Shown here one piece after another: positions 1 through 11,102 of a stretch of DNA of 64,000 bases. Below the pieces are notes generated by a model. The model saw only the letters and a program-made list of their open reading frames with translations, ran no database searches and had not been told where the DNA came from. Every line of letters starts with the position of its first letter. Position 1 is the stretch's first letter. The DNA lies in the NCBI GenBank assembly GCA_018292915.2, contig JACVVK020000525.1, positions 344,501 to 408,500 of the forward strand. Reading direction: 5' to 3'. A program made the position numbers and the translations under genes. The DNA is from Batillaria attramentaria (lineage: Eukaryota; Mollusca; Gastropoda; Batillariidae).

Positions 1-530
1 TTGCGATCCATCCCCTTCGAGTCGTTCACAGCCATGTTGGAGAGTCGCGTACCGCGTGACCGGTTTGAACCAATGAGAAAGCGGGATTCCCCTAGTGACG
101 CTGGAAATGACGCTTTGTTTACGCGAACCTCCTTATTTTATACGCTTTCATTGGTCGTCTATTTGAATCTTAGCCAATCGTCACTCGCATGACCAGAAAG
201 GAGAAATCTTGACCTTTCCGTAGACCCCAAGTGAGATGGGTCTACGCAATATGTAGAGGGGGGGGGAGGGTGTGCAAAAAGGGTAAAACTGACCGATTAC
301 TGCCTATTGTTTCGACTCAATTCGATGGGTAGGACACTTTGAAAGGGGAATTTACATATAAATACACAGAATTGGTAGATTTCCTTGTAGGATGTGATTG
401 ATGAATGATCAAAGAACAGAATGGAAGCAAAATCTCAAAATCGATAACCTGACCCCCCGATGGTATTTTCGACGCTACCGGGAAACTCGCTGAGGTGACT
501 TAAGACTCATTTCGTGGTGGAGGGTCACAT
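1..530. other. No gene recognised
   Basis: A short open frame crosses the left edge (1-192) but resembles nothing I know. The rest is AT-rich with a G run near 255-270. I see no motif, repeat or splice structure that supports a gene. Confidence 0.5.
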
Positions 531-532
531 AT

Positions 533-684
533 ATTTGTGCCTATGTGGTGGAAAAGGACGTTAAACCCCCAAACACCCACCCACCCCATATATTTGTGCT
601 GGCTTTTTCATCGCCCCGTCTTTGATATCACCCCATGTGGTGGAAAAGGACGTTATACCCCCAAACACCCACCCACCCACCCGC
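533..684 (+). repeat. Two 3' fragments of the tRNA-derived SINE in tandem
   Basis: Two consecutive copies of the SINE 3' module lie head to tail (about 533-586 and 587-684). Each has the phrase GTGGTGGAAAAGGACGTTA followed by an (ACCC)n tail. The second also carries the upstream TTTGTGCTGGCTTTTTCATCG segment. Full-length relatives are at 51326-51492 and 54136-54288. The tRNA-like head is missing from both, so they are truncated insertions or a tail-to-tail array. Confidence 0.75.
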
Positions 685-1296
685 TAGCCAAGCAGTTCTG
701 AATGTTCTCGATGTCGTGGTGTTTTCCGATGTGCCCCCTTCGGAACTGGCAGACCCAGACAAGGTCCTTTGGCCCTTTTCAAGGCGTGGCAACTTTTTGG
801 GAGGGCGAGGCATTTTCGAAGTGGCGTTAAACACACAGACCGAAACTGCGAAAGCACATCAAACCGAAACCATAACTCCAGTCCGGTTTTTGCCTTTCTA
901 CAAAATATAATCTGGTTTGAATATGCATCGAAACAAGCTCCCTACATAGTTGCTAACACTGCAACAAGAAGCACATCTTGCTAACATTTTTGTAAACTGC
1001 CATACGAGACCATATACAGGGCCTAAGATTCTAAACTTACTGTAGGTTGACTGTTTGTCACTGGACGAACACGTAGTTCATAGTTTTTGGTCTTGCTGTA
1101 GCAAACTGCATACCGAAGGTCACCTTCCTTGGTGCTTGCTTGCAGCTTTGTTCCATTTTCATTATAGTGCATGGCAGCCAGCTTATGCCTGTTGAAAGAC
1201 ATAACAAAACAACAAATGTATTTTGCAGATCAATGACTATACTGCTATCGCATCAGGAAGGGAATCCTGCCCTATCTTGTACAGTACTGGACCCAA

Positions 1297-1590
1297 TCAC
1301 TGTGCCTCGAAAGTTAAAAACTGGCACACTGTATCTAATTTCTTCCATGCAAACAAGCGCAATTCTGGTGACTGTAAAACCTTTTCCCATAACCTTGTTC
1401 GCATCCCAAGCCAGCTGAAGTGGGTGTGCTTTGGCGCAAACTGCAGTAGCAGGCTGTGGAATGCCTCCAAATTGGAAGTCTGGTCACCAGACGACAGCTG
1501 TGCCACATCCTTCAGAAGGCGAGGCTCTGTAACAAGTTTCTCAGGTGAGGTGAATGCCTTTGTGTCTGCAAAAGAAAGAAAAATAATCAT
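1297..1590 (-). pseudogene. Fragment of a transposon-type conserved protein
   Basis: The minus-strand frame contains LSSGDQTSNLEAFHSLLLQF followed by APKHTHFSWLGM. A 'TS.LE.FH....FAPK..FSY.GM' pattern recurs in multicopy uncharacterised proteins of fish and invertebrates that behave like transposon genes. The fragment keeps an open frame for about 97 codons. It is probably one exon, since the coding signal fades at both ends. The assignment to a repeat-type gene is from remembered family resemblance. The biochemical role is unknown. Confidence 0.4.
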
Positions 1591-1619
1591 AATTAATAAG
1601 CTGTTTTATATTTCATAAG

Positions 1620-2375
1620 CAAATCCTTTAGTACACAGTGTAAGGCAAAGCATGAGGCATATTCCAACATGGATTGGTAGATGGAGTGAGAGCTGCCCTT
1701 CAAGACCAGCATGCAGGTGGACTTTTGCCTGAATGATGTTATTGACTGGCAGATGACCACCGACAAAGGTGGTTATTTCAGGATAAAATGTTTGTTTCTG
1801 GTGAAAAGTAGTAAGACACTCCCTCGCATCAGTTTCCAGTTCCTCATGCAGGCATTCTGGGAACTCCAGACTTTGGCAGATCCCGGTGAACGTCCTGGAT
1901 ATGGTAGAGTATGGATGTCCACTTTGCTTTCTTCATCTCGCCTTCCTCACTGGATGATGACACAGCTGACCAGTCGAGGTGGTTCCTGATGGCCTTTTTC
2001 CAGATACCAACATCTTCTCATCCTTTCATGGCACTCAGTCTGTCCAGTTTCTACCAAACACGGCTGAAAATGCAGAAAAAATATTCTAGTGGTGCTTGCC
2101 ACAATGCCCCCCCCCCCCCACACCCCTCTGCAAAAAGTACGTCTGCCACAGGCAAACCAATCCTTGAATATGTTCCAACTGGCTGCACATCATGGCTGCT
2201 ACAGGAAAGTAACATCTAATCAAGAGCAACACTATCATTGTTTTCCTAAAGATTATGGTAATGAGTAGAGGCTAACTGCAGGATGCAAGGATTGCAAACT
2301 TTCTCTGAAACACACGCGCACACACACCCTGAATATCACTCTCCAAGCACAATATCAGAGTGAAGATCACTGCAG
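1620..2375. other. No gene recognised
   Basis: Low-coding intergenic or intronic sequence with a C run near 2107-2117 and a short CA tract near 2312-2330. Open frames here are short and show no family pattern. Confidence 0.4.
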
Positions 2376-2379
2376 ATGC

Positions 2380-2697
2380 TCACAGGAACAGAATGTGTAG
2401 CATAAATGATAACACCACACAGTAAGCATGTCTATACAGCCACGATCCAATCTGCAGAAAAAGCAAGTACGTACACTTTACATCAAGGTGGTTCTCGCGA
2501 AGATATTTTGTGATTTGAGGATGCCTGTCGGTGACAGTGTTGCTTGCGCGGCGTAAAGCCCTAAATAACTGACTGTCGGTGACAGTGGTCTGCACCCTGA
2601 GGTCCTTGTCTTCAAGAACAGCCATGGTGCTGAGAAATTGGCTGGCAGTTAGCCGATATCGCCCGACACTCTTCCACAGTGGTGTTTTGTGCTGCAA
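2380..2697 (-). pseudogene. YqaJ-like nuclease fragment, interrupted by a 33 bp SINE insertion
   Basis: The minus-strand frame starts with TPLWKSVGRYRLTASQF. The 'W...R..RLTAS.F' pattern is typical of the N-terminal part of YqaJ-type (lambda-exonuclease-fold) proteins, which are carried by some animal DNA transposons such as ISL2EU. The frame runs on through VLEDKDLRVQTTV, is broken by a short SINE-tail insertion at 2540-2572, and resumes with RHPQITKYLRENHLDV when that insertion and one copy of its target-site duplication are mentally removed. No catalytic Asp/Glu/Lys set is visible, so this is one exon or a truncated relic. Confidence 0.45.
2540..2572 (+). mobile_element. 33 bp ultra-short insertion of the hairpin-tailed SINE
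   Basis: The insert contains only the second arm of the 3' hairpin (TTGCTTGCGCGGCG) and the AAAGCCCTAAATAACT tail. It is flanked by an exact 15 bp direct repeat starting CTGTCGGTGACAGTG (2525-2539 and 2573-2587), a target-site duplication. It is a severely 5'-truncated retroposition product. Confidence 0.85.
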
Positions 2698-2731
2698 TTT
2701 GGTGTTTTCTTCAATCTCCTCACAGACAGCC

Positions 2732-3000
2732 TGACAGCATCTTCAGCTTCTTGAAAGAGTCCAACCTCTTTTATAAAATAGTCTTTCTTTATAACACAGT
2801 CTGTGATATTGTTTATAGTCCTAAAGAATTCAATCTTGTACGGAATCTCATTTAAGCTTCACATATTTTTAATATATATTTACACCATGTTTTATCGCGT
2901 ACCTTTTATTTTTTAATGACCTGGCAGAGAAAGACTTAGCTTAGCCGCGAAATAGTCTTTGTTGCTTGCGCGGTGTAAAGCCCTAAATAACTCACTCACT
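2732..3000 (+). mobile_element. Hairpin-tailed SINE, subfamily A (5'-truncated)
   Basis: The copy begins near GACAGCATCTTCAGCTTC. It continues through the conserved ATTGTTTATAGTCC and ATTTACACCATGTTTTATCGC segments, then the GACCTGGCAGAGAAAG block, and ends in the hairpin GCCGCG..CGCGG(T) plus a TAAATAACTCACTCACTC tail. Imperfect direct repeats of CCTCAGACAGCC type flank it (about 2718-2731 and 3001-3012). It matches the copies at 14494-14762 and 20720-21162. Confidence 0.8.
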
Positions 3001-3195
3001 CCTCAGACAGCCTTATCAAACTGCATTGCCATCCACACATATCTTGCTGGCCTTTTGGAAGTGCAGTGGACAGGTATGTGGTTTGCTGGCCTGTTACTAA
3101 CAATAGCTGACACATTGTAGATCTCACTGTGGACTTGTGTCCAACAGAACCACCATCAACTTCATAGGATACTTGTCTAAAATACCTTCTGTTTC

Positions 3196-3282
3196 TGTCT
3201 TTTATTTTTAATGACCTGGCAGAGAAAGACTTGACTTAGCCGCGAAATAGTCTCTGTTGCTAGCGCGGCATAAATAACTACC
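3196..3282 (+). mobile_element. Hairpin-tailed SINE, 87 bp truncated copy with TSD
   Basis: Only the last 87 bp of the family is present, from TTTTTAATGACCTGGCAG through the hairpin to AAATAACTACC. It is flanked by an exact 13 bp TSD, TACCTTCTGTTTC, at 3183-3195 and 3283-3295. It sits antisense within the minus-strand gene relic to its right. Confidence 0.85.
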
Positions 3283-3289
3283 TACCTTC

Positions 3290-4340
3290 TGTTTCCATCA
3301 CCAGATGGGAAACCGGCAAGAGTTTGCACTTCAGGTTCAGTAACACCTGGACATACATGCTTCTTAAACAGAGATTTAAGCAAACTGTTCAGTCCAGTTG
3401 TTTCTGTGTCAGAAGTATAATCTCTGGCTGGCAGTCCAATGGCTTGTACCCGTGCGACAAAATCACGCTCTACAGTAACCTTCAGTTTCATGGAATTGAA
3501 ATCTTCTGTTACTATTCCACGCACCACCTGCTCCTCTGTACTTGCAACGAGAATCCATGGTGCAGGAAGATTGTCAGTCGCAGCCTTGCGAACCTCAGCA
3601 AAACTGTAATAGTGAACTCGCTGTGGTCAGTGGTGGTTCTGCAGCTGCCCTCGGAGCCTGTAAAACGGATTCAAGCAGCACTGTCAAAACTGTGATTGGG
3701 ACTGCAGTGGGACCCGCTTAACCCGCTCTTTTCTCACAGAAGAAACTGTGATCAATACTGAGAGTACCTTCTCGTTGTTCGCACTTGTGGCCTCATCAAG
3801 GTTGAGGCTGAAGAAACTGTTGCCGATGTCATCCCTCATTTCCTCCTTGAGAGACCTAGCCAGGCCGTATGTCATTGTATAAGACGCAGAAGCTCTGCCC
3901 ATGGACAGCTTGCTCAGAGAAGCAGGGTCTCGTGCCAACATTTTGGCTACATCTATGATGCGAGGGCACATTGACAGTGACAGAGTTCTCGGCTACAAAT
4001 CCCTACAAAACACTGTAGCCTCTTAGTGGAGAATCCTGTCGCTAAGTGGCACAAGTGGCCGAGCAGCTGGAGGTGGATGGTTCTTTGGCGCAGTTCCATC
4101 TTGAGAATCTGAGGCTGACGCTCCGTCTTGAGATCCAGTAGGGGGCAACCTTCCTTGGTGTAAAAATTGAGTGAAGCTTCTTCCCACCAAAGACAGGACC
4201 GGCAGTCCCAAATGAAGCTGCAACATAAAAAGAAACCCTAAGATTTACTTTTTTAGTAAGAATTTCTTTTGCTGCAGAAAGATCTTTAGACTTCACATGA
4301 TCAGTGAGCGCACATACTCCACCTGACCGGTAGACAATCT
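3290..4340 (-). pseudogene. hAT-like transposase/BED-type protein relic
   Basis: The relic reads leftward. Near 4340-4240 it encodes GGVCALTDHVKSKDLSAAKE, which resembles the His-containing end of a BED/TTF-type zinc finger. At 3971-3684 it encodes IDVAKMLARDPASLSKL and then FFSLNLDEATSANNEKVLSV. The 'F.L..DEAT...N.KVL' pattern is like the first catalytic Asp region of hAT-type transposases and the related multicopy proteins. A further segment at 3527-3290 (IVTEDFNSMKLKVTVERDFV) keeps an open frame. Frames change between segments, so it is either spliced or decayed. The order zinc finger then catalytic-like core fits one gene. The family call is by motif only. Confidence 0.4.
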
Positions 4341-4344
4341 CAGT

Positions 4345-4935
4345 TCGGCTTTGCCGCTTTCCTTGAGTTTCTCAATGTGGTCTCCAAACTTTCCTTTTCC
4401 CATGTTTTGTCAAGCCAATCCCACCTCCATTTGTTTTTCAGGCCAGAATCCCAATCTCCAGTGTAATTCCTCGGCACGACGTGACTCCGATACCTGTCGA
4501 ACGTACGAAAATGGCGCCGTGATTAAGAAGGAAGCTGCTCAATGCGCACGCGCTGAGACTTCCGCGTGGATCGGTTCCGTAGCTTTGCGGAATATTGAGA
4601 ACGGCGCTCAAGCGCGTATGACATTTTAAGCGGATTTTTTTTTTTTTTTAAACCAGAATTTTTTTTCGTGGAAAAGTAGTAAGTTTCGCGGACTTTAAAA
4701 ACCGGATTTCGCAGAAATCCGCGAAATCGCGGAAATGTAGCAGGCCTGTCCTACTCACGTCTGCACTACCAGTGGTTAGGAATAAGTGATGTTGGGCATA
4801 TGCTGCGAACTGGTTTATTGCGCCTAGGAGATGATAAGTTGCAATATTTGCTGTATATGCTCTTAGTATTTATCTTTGTTTTACCCAGTTGTAATTGTTT
4901 TCTACGCTTTTTTGTAACCGGGAGTTCGAGAAATT
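4345..4935. other. No gene recognised
   Basis: Contains a T-run and A-run pair around 4630-4645 and the local palindromic stretch CGGATTTCGCAGAAATCCGCG near 4702-4722. No coding signal was found. Confidence 0.35.
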
Positions 4936-4938
4936 AGT

Positions 4939-5090
4939 ATGAAGGTGCAGCGTCTCCTGCATGTCCTAGGTTTATATTGCCCGGTAGACCAGTTTACATC
5001 TTTGTCCAACGTTACATTTTTTTTTTTATGTAGTGCAGGCACACTCAGCCGCGAATTAGTCTTTGTGGCTTGTGTGGCTTTACGACGTGA
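4939..5090 (+). mobile_element. Hairpin-tailed SINE, subfamily B
   Basis: The body reads GCAGCGTCTCCTGCATGTCC...TTTATATTGCCCGGTAGACC and is joined to the hairpin module GCCGCGAATTAGTCTTTGTG. The same body and tail recur at 24837-25010. The tail belongs to the GAATTA/GTGG variant rather than the GAAATA/GTTG variant of subfamily A. Confidence 0.75.
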
Positions 5091-5142
5091 GCATCCTTTT
5101 GGTAAACCAAGTATTTGTTTCACCTGAGGTTTCAGCTTATGG

Positions 5143-5514
5143 TCACGAGAAAGATGAGTCGACATTTTGGAGTTTATTTTCCCACAAAACTTGCAACCTT
5201 ATTATTGTGCAAGTTGTGCAGAACATTTTGCTTGCTTCTTTGTCAAAAGAAAGCCTATCGAACTGGTCAAGCCACTCCGCGTTGAAAACACGTACTTTCG
5301 GTTTTGATCGGCTCGTGATCGGCTCTTCAGGAGGGGAATTTGCGCCCTCCTCATCACTGTCGGCAGCCGATGGACTTTTGGACTTCGGCGAGTCAGTATT
5401 CGTGTCTTGAAAATACGTGTGGTCGTCCCAGTGGTCGGCCATAGCGCTAAGCACCAAACTGACGTCACATCCGAGTTCATGACCCAGCCCCGGTTTCAAC
5501 AGGTGAACGAACAA
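5143..5514 (-). CDS. Exon-like ORF with acidic linker and zinc-finger-like CxxC motif
   Basis: An open frame of about 120 codons ends in a stop. It contains an acidic, Ser/Pro-rich segment (AADSDEEGANSPPEEP) and then RVFNAEWLDQFDRLSFD followed by MFCTTCT. A 'W...F..L......FC..C' arrangement is typical of the N-terminal zinc finger of hAT/ZMYM-like transposase proteins. It lies upstream, on the same strand, of the relic at 3290-4340 and could be its first exon. The link is inference, and no confirmed donor site was traced. Confidence 0.35.
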   Translation of the reverse strand: MFVHLLKPGLGHELGCDVSLVLSAMADHWDDHTYFQDTNTDSPKSKSPSAADSDEEGANSPPEEPITSRSKPKVRVFNAEWLDQFDRLSFDKEASKMFCTTCTIIRLQVLWENKLQNVDSSFS

Positions 5515-5561
5515 GGGTTTTGCTAATATTACGGTCGTATAAACGTTTTTTTTTTTTTTTT

Positions 5562-6684
5562 TTAAATCAGTTGGGGGTTAAGTTTAGCATACAAATTAGT
5601 ATTTCTCCTCAGAAAATAACGCACCTCTCGGCCATTCTCTGGAGTGAGTTCGTCACGCTGGCCATGGACAACCTTGATGGTGGCCCGGACGGAGTCTTTG
5701 TGTTTGGTTATTTTTGCCCCGTCACAGGCAAGGCGTAGCAACACCTCTCCTCTTTCTAGCACACCTGCATATTTGTCTCGCTGGAGCACCAGTTGGAGCA
5801 GGCCCTGGAGGCTCCGATAACATCCATCAAGTTGGGGCTGAAAAGATGAAATCAGGTCAAATATAAAAATTTCACTGCAAGTGCAACAATATCATCAAAA
5901 CGATTCATCAAGGAAGAACAGTGATGGTAAAGAGCATGTTTCAAAGTTCAGTAAAACTTCTTCCATTTGTTAAAAATAAAAAATAAAAAAAAGACATGCT
6001 ACATGCTGGCAAAACCTGTAAAAGTCTGGAATTCAGCTGTTTTACATTAATTAGTCTGAATACATAAATGGTATACTTACACGTGTCACGGGTGGGCCAT
6101 AGACGTCAAGACACGTGGCCAAGCGCTTGAACTCCTCACTCAAGTTCATCTGTGGTGGAATGGCGGCCACCCCCACCATGCGCAGCTCATGGAGAGCAGT
6201 GTAACTGATCCTATGTCTGATTTTAACTTCTAAGATTTTTTGCAATGCACTTCGTGACACATCCTCAACGTTTCCCTCCTCTAGTCTTTCCTCATCCCTT
6301 CCCTTCGCCAAAAATGAATATTCTGTCCCATCCTCATACTCAATTGTTACCCTAACCCTCTTCACATCATTCCTCTGATCCCCCCCCATCTAAAATGCTA
6401 GCCAACTGTGTGAATGCTGCCTTGTTATCTACATTTCTATTACTTCTCTGATTTTTGTTGAGCTCAGTTCGGTCTTTTCTAGGTATTTTGGTGGTGATGA
6501 TTGTGCTATTGAGGATGTTTGCGTTTGTCTGTGATGATCTGCTTGACGTGGGTGGTCTTCTTAACGCGTGTAGTTGTTGTTGTAGTGTATGAATGGTTGC
6601 ATCTTTCTGAGCTAGTGCTTGCTCTAGTTGTTGAATTCTACCTGACAGATTGGCGATGTGGTTAGTGATCGGGTTGTAAAACAT
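5562..6684 (-). pseudogene. Spliced conserved gene of unknown function with one homopolymer frameshift
   Basis: The gene reads leftward from 6684. The first segment is a coiled-coil stretch (IQQLEQALAQKDATIHTLQQ) ending in a polar linker. At 6383-6390 an eight-G run shifts the frame; reading past it gives VRVTIEYEDGTEYSFLAKG and then KIRHRISYTALHELRMV. That exon ends at a GTAAGT donor near 6080. An acceptor near 5841 opens the next exon in the same phase: GCYRSLQGLL, then LRLACDGAKITKHKDSVRA and DELTPENGRE, ending at a GTGCGT donor. The 'LA.DGA.I.K..DSV' pattern is shared by a multicopy family in cnidarians, fish and molluscs. Its function is not known to me. The frameshift suggests decay, but a sequencing error in the G run cannot be excluded. 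Confidence 0.45.
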
Positions 6685-6689
6685 TGTGT

Positions 6690-7828
6690 TGGTGAGTCAA
6701 AACGTAACTGAAACAGAGCGTTCTTAACAACTCTATCATTAAAAAAATACACCCCAAATTTTGTACAGTACCTGCTCTCCAGATCCTCCGCGCCGCGTGG
6801 TGGGTCACGAGACACGTGCGTGCTGGGCATGTGTAAACACAACGGAAACAACACACCGAAATGTACGCAAAAGTACAGCGCCGAACCAAATATCGCCTTT
6901 TTCGGCTAGTCATTGTTTACAGCCGCATAGTCTTCGTTGTGGGGCGACCCTTTATCTACAGGCTTTCTTGCGTGTAATGGTTCAAACGTTTCATTTTTTA
7001 TTTATATTTCTATGAAAAGACGAAAATCAGCATAGTCTCCATACCCAAAATATCAGGGAAAATAACGTATCTGAAATGTTATTGTCGTGAAAAATTCGAA
7101 TGTTTTACTCATTTCCATGGCTAAAAAGTCACTCATATAAAAAAATGTTATAACTTTTCTTGAAAACATTGCTTGAAGGCTAGTCAGTCGTTAAGGTAAA
7201 TCAACATGTGCAAAATCTCTTGCGCGGTGGCCGGCCATGTGCAAAATCTCTTGCGCGGTGGTCTGGCTTTCGTAATCTCCAGCGGCCCGGACCCCCAGGT
7301 CGATTTAATTGATTGTTGGGACAGTTTGTGTATACACAACAAGGATCTGGTCGGGTAGGGCTATTGGGATCCTTATTATGCCATGGGTTCGTTACCACTA
7401 CGTTTCGGCTTTGTACTGCCTGCCTGTGTGTTATCAACGGCTGAATCTTCGACAATAATGTCGTCATCCTCCCTCCGCCGCTGTCTTGTCGTTCTGGTAA
7501 ACCATTGAAATAACGGCATGTTGCACGAGCATGGGAAGGGTCGCAACTCTAAGCGCACTTAGTCTGCACTCTGCACCGCGAACACCATGCAGCCGCATCG
7601 CTGGGCCGCACTTCTGCCATCTCCCGACACGGAAAGCCGGACTTGACGCACAGCCACCCCCAAATTCTAAAATTTGTGCGTCAGTAAAACTCTGTGGATT
7701 TTTCCCTGCGTCGTGTCATTCCGTCTGTGTGTGTCAGATGCACGCGCATGCGTTATCGGGACCTCTGCCTGGAGATGTGTAACTTTATAAATCACCCGGT
7801 ACTTTATACGGGGGTGGCAGTCAAGGGG
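6690..7828. other. No gene recognised
   Basis: Short open frames on both strands without family pattern. A 24-26 bp phrase (CATGTGCAAAATCTCTTGCG) is repeated in tandem at 7205-7257. No mobile-element ends were identified. Confidence 0.4.
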
Positions 7829-8190
7829 TTAAGCGCTTTTCCCATCGGAAGGGAAATGGCTTCATCAAATAGGGCTTCGGTCCTGGGATGCCTAGTGTTT
7901 TGTTTTCCAGCCCTTCGTAGAGCGAAGAATCCCGAAAAACTCCGGCATCCCCAGCCCGGCCATTGCAGCCAACACTGAACCAAATGATCTGTAGTCGGCA
8001 TCCACCAATGCCAGAAGAATGATGCTGTGGTAGTTTGCATAGTTGTAGTAGTCAGATCCTCTCCCAGATGACACTATTTCAATGTGTGTCCCATCCATGG
8101 CACCAGTGCAGTTGGGAAACTGCCACCTTGTCTCAAACTCTGAGTTGATTTGATTTGTCTGCTTCAATTTCTGGAACAGCCAGACACTTG
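7829..8190 (-). pseudogene. PIF/Harbinger nuclease relic (copy A of the chimera)
   Basis: Read leftward, the frame gives VWLFQKLKQTNQINSEFETR, then WQFPNCTGAMDGTHIEI, DYYNYANYHSIILLALVDAD and decayed VFRD-type sequence. 'FPNC.GA.DG.HI.I' holds the first catalytic Asp of PIF/Harbinger DDE transposases, and 'LALVDADY' is the conserved strand after it. The segment is a third, shorter copy of sequence also present at 15863-16917 and 21962-23480. An internal deletion removes the third motif region. The VWLFQKLKQ part belongs to the piggyBac side of the chimera. The THAP/ballast transposon is inserted about 60 bp upstream of it. Confidence 0.7.
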
Positions 8191-8251
8191 GGGGAAAAAA
8201 TGTGCTTTTGCCCACTTTCTGCATCTACTTCACGTGACGGAGTCTGTTTAA

Positions 8252-8269
8252 AGGACTAACGGAGAGCAA
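8252..8269 (+). repeat. Left terminal inverted repeat
   Basis: AGGACTAACGGAGAGCAA, the exact reverse complement of 12524-12541; preceded by TTAA. Confidence 0.9.
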
Positions 8270-8432
8270 CCCTTTCAGTGCGCAAATCAAAAGAAATCTG
8301 TAAAATAACCCCAACACCATGATTTGTATAACAAAAAAAACTCGCAGTTTTTCATTTATTGCCTGTCGAAAGACGCGCTTCTCACCTGTAATCAGCGCTT
8401 ATCGAGCAATCCCGCGAAAACCGTGGTATTCT

Positions 8433-8453
8433 CGTGTGACGTCAGCGGTGTGA
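8433..8453 (+). promoter_or_regulatory. Left subterminal inverted repeat with a CRE-like TGACGTCA core
   Basis: The 21 bp around GTGTGACGTCAGCGGTGTGA match the reverse complement of 12360-12380 at about 18 positions. The core TGACGTCA is the palindromic site bound by CREB/ATF bZIP factors. It ends 28 bp before the start codon at 8482. Its mirrored position before the other gene's start suggests a shared promoter element. Confidence 0.5.
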
Positions 8454-8481
8454 TGCACGCGTCGTCTGCTATACAGCCAAC

Positions 8482-9613
8482 ATGTGCGATAACGAAGACA
8501 GCGCGAGTGAACTAGGGTCAGATTTAGACAACGGCAGTCTGTTGTTATCCTGCGCCAGCAGTGATTTTGACGGAAGCGTTGAGAAAGAACCTGTGGAAGT
8601 AATTCTTCCGTATCAGTTTGAGCCCGAGGAGGATCATAGTGATGCAGACGAACGCGCGAGCCTACCAGTAAGCGATGGCGTCGATGAAACAGACCAGCGT
8701 TCCCGCCTGGCTTTGTCTGCCAACTGGTAGGTGCATCCTCAGTTTTTCAACCATACTTAGGATTTACAATAGCTTACTGCACTGTCTCTATCTTCAGGCT
8801 CATTTATTCAACGCTTCAATCATGGCAATTGATAGGTCTGTGTCTGGTACTCAGTAGGTTTGAAGGTGCGTTCCTGCAAAACACCACGGCGAGATGGATA
8901 CCCCGGCTTGCTTTTGCTGTTCATTTTCCCAGAATTTTGGCGGGGCAAAGTACTTTCGTGTAAGCCAACATACATGTGCATGTGAGAGAAGAGATTATAG
9001 ACGTAGTGTTTTTGTTTTCAGGTGTCAGTGCCAGCTTTGCGGTGTAATGCCCACTGCAAATGAATGCAGATGCTGTATGGAAATAGATGAGATGAGGGTT
9101 CTTATGGATGGTGTCAGTGAGGCATGTATTACCCAACATCCTGGGTTTGCCACGGTTTGCCTTGATCAGTGGGTTCTTCGAACAGCATACTGGCAGTACA
9201 GGCAGCAGTACAGCGAACAAATCAATGATGAAAACAGGTGAGAGATCCCTTTTTTTTTTCTCAAGGAAAAGGCAAAGTTGCTGATGGACACAGTAACACA
9301 CATACTTTGAAATCACACACACACATAAGGAATATGTCTTACGCAAGATGCATACATTTTATTTGACATTTTTAAATGCAGGAACTGCAGCATTAGCTTA
9401 ATCATGCTGAAAGTATATACATATTGCACTAAACATTTTGCAGACGCTACCGCTACACAGCCTACAGACAGCTTGTGCGATTTGTGTGGCATTTTCTGGG
9501 ACGACATTCGTGTTGTGCTGCCTGCTTGTGCAGTCCTTGCCATTAGGAGAGCATTTTCAAGTGCAGATGGCAGCTATACTGGGTTCAGTGACAACTACAT
9601 GGAGAACAAGTGA
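8482..9613 (+). CDS. P2X7 'ballast'-domain protein (three exons, one frameshift)
   Basis: Exons are modelled at 8482-8726, 9022-9237 and 9444-9613; the GT/AG junctions agree in phase. Exon 1 encodes an acidic N-terminus (residues 1-81). Exon 2 opens with WCQCQLCGVMPTANECRCC, then CITQHPGFATVCLDQW and AYWQYRQQY. Exon 3 gives RYRYTAYRQLVRFVWHFLG and, in the next frame, RVVLPACAVLAIRRAF and SYTGF. This is the order of the C-terminal cytoplasmic ballast domain of P2X7 receptors, a Cys-rich zinc-binding and guanine-nucleotide-binding fold. No channel segments or transmembrane helices are present. A one-base shift near 9495-9505 breaks exon 3, so this copy is probably decayed. Its role inside a transposon is unknown. 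Confidence 0.75.
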
Positions 9614-9894
9614 CAGTAAGTAAAGGAAATTATTCAGCTCTGTAAGTGAAGATGTACAACTACAGACATTAGATGCCTTTGTAAAAAGGAATGGTTTGGG
9701 AATGGTTGGCCTGTACAGGCCTGCCTATATATATATTGTGCATGTTTATCAAATTTTGAAGATGCTTTTATGGATTTTCAGCATTTTCAGAGTGAAACTG
9801 GTAGTACAGCGTATTACTTTTCAAGTAGAGTCATGAAAATGAGCAGGCAATTTCAAATGTGCATTCGAGCTTAGCGTAAAGTTATATCAGTGTG

Positions 9895-11064
9895 TTAGCC
9901 TGTCCTTTGTGAACAGCAAATAAAATATGACGATACGAGGCCAGAAAAACTTAAGGACCATTTAAAGCGAGCCTGAAAGTCTGCAATAGCCTGAAGTTTT
10001 TCTGGCCTTGCATCTTCATATTCTGCACACAGTGGAGGTGGAGCTTGATTGTCTTGTGCCCTCAGGTACTCCTTCATTTCCACAATGCTGGCAAGGGAAG
10101 CCAGGCCCATGACCTCTTTTTGCAGTTCGCAAACATAGTCTGAAAAAAAACCAAAGAATAGACCAGATAGTCTGTTAAAAATGAAGAAAAATGGGGGAAC
10201 AGTAAGGATACTATCCATTTCACAGTTTTGAATTAACACTTGCTTGTCACTCACACTGTAATCTCATCATCACTGGACACTTCTGACTGAGGCTGGTATT
10301 CTGCATCAAAAGTAGCTTCACATTGCTGGTCCGCAGCCATCTCCATTTCTGTGTCTGACTGTTGATCTTCAGAACCAACAGTCACCTAGACAACACAATG
10401 ACAATTAAAACGTGTGGGAATAAAGCAGTGAAAGTTTATAATTTGTGATACACGCACAGTGTGTGAAGTGTGCCAAATGGTTCACCCAAACTACAGAAAG
10501 TACAAAGATCACTTGTAGTTCTGGCATTCACACTAGAGCAAACTTAATTGACTTGTACTATAGTTGTAGTTTTATATTTAAAAGCCAGCTGTGCAATGCA
10601 CCCACCAAAGAATGTGAACTGATGGGGGAAAAAAAAAACACCTTCAAGATATGGGAGCAAGCCCCCTAGGGTAGCATTTTCATTAGCTTTAGAGAAAGAA
10701 GCTGATGTGAATATCTTACCTGCACCATCAGTGGGTGGTTGATGAGAGGAATCCAATGCAAGATTGCACTGAGTGATGGCATTTTTCTGGTTCCGTTCGC
10801 ACTGGGTACCTAACAAAAACAGTCACACAAAAGAAGAGCTTATCAAGTCTATGTAAGGGCCCCCCCCCCAAAAAAAATAAATAAATAAAATAAATAAATA
10901 AATAAAATAAAATACTGTACTTAGGGTAACACACAGTGAAACATATTCAAGACTGCATGTCAATGACTGGTTGTTATCATAACTCGTGTCAGCCATTGTG
11001 GTGGCATGCACATGATTGAAGAGAGAGAGAGAGTGTGTGTGTTCGTGTGTGTGTGTGTGACTGT

Positions 11065-11102
<38 letters not shown>

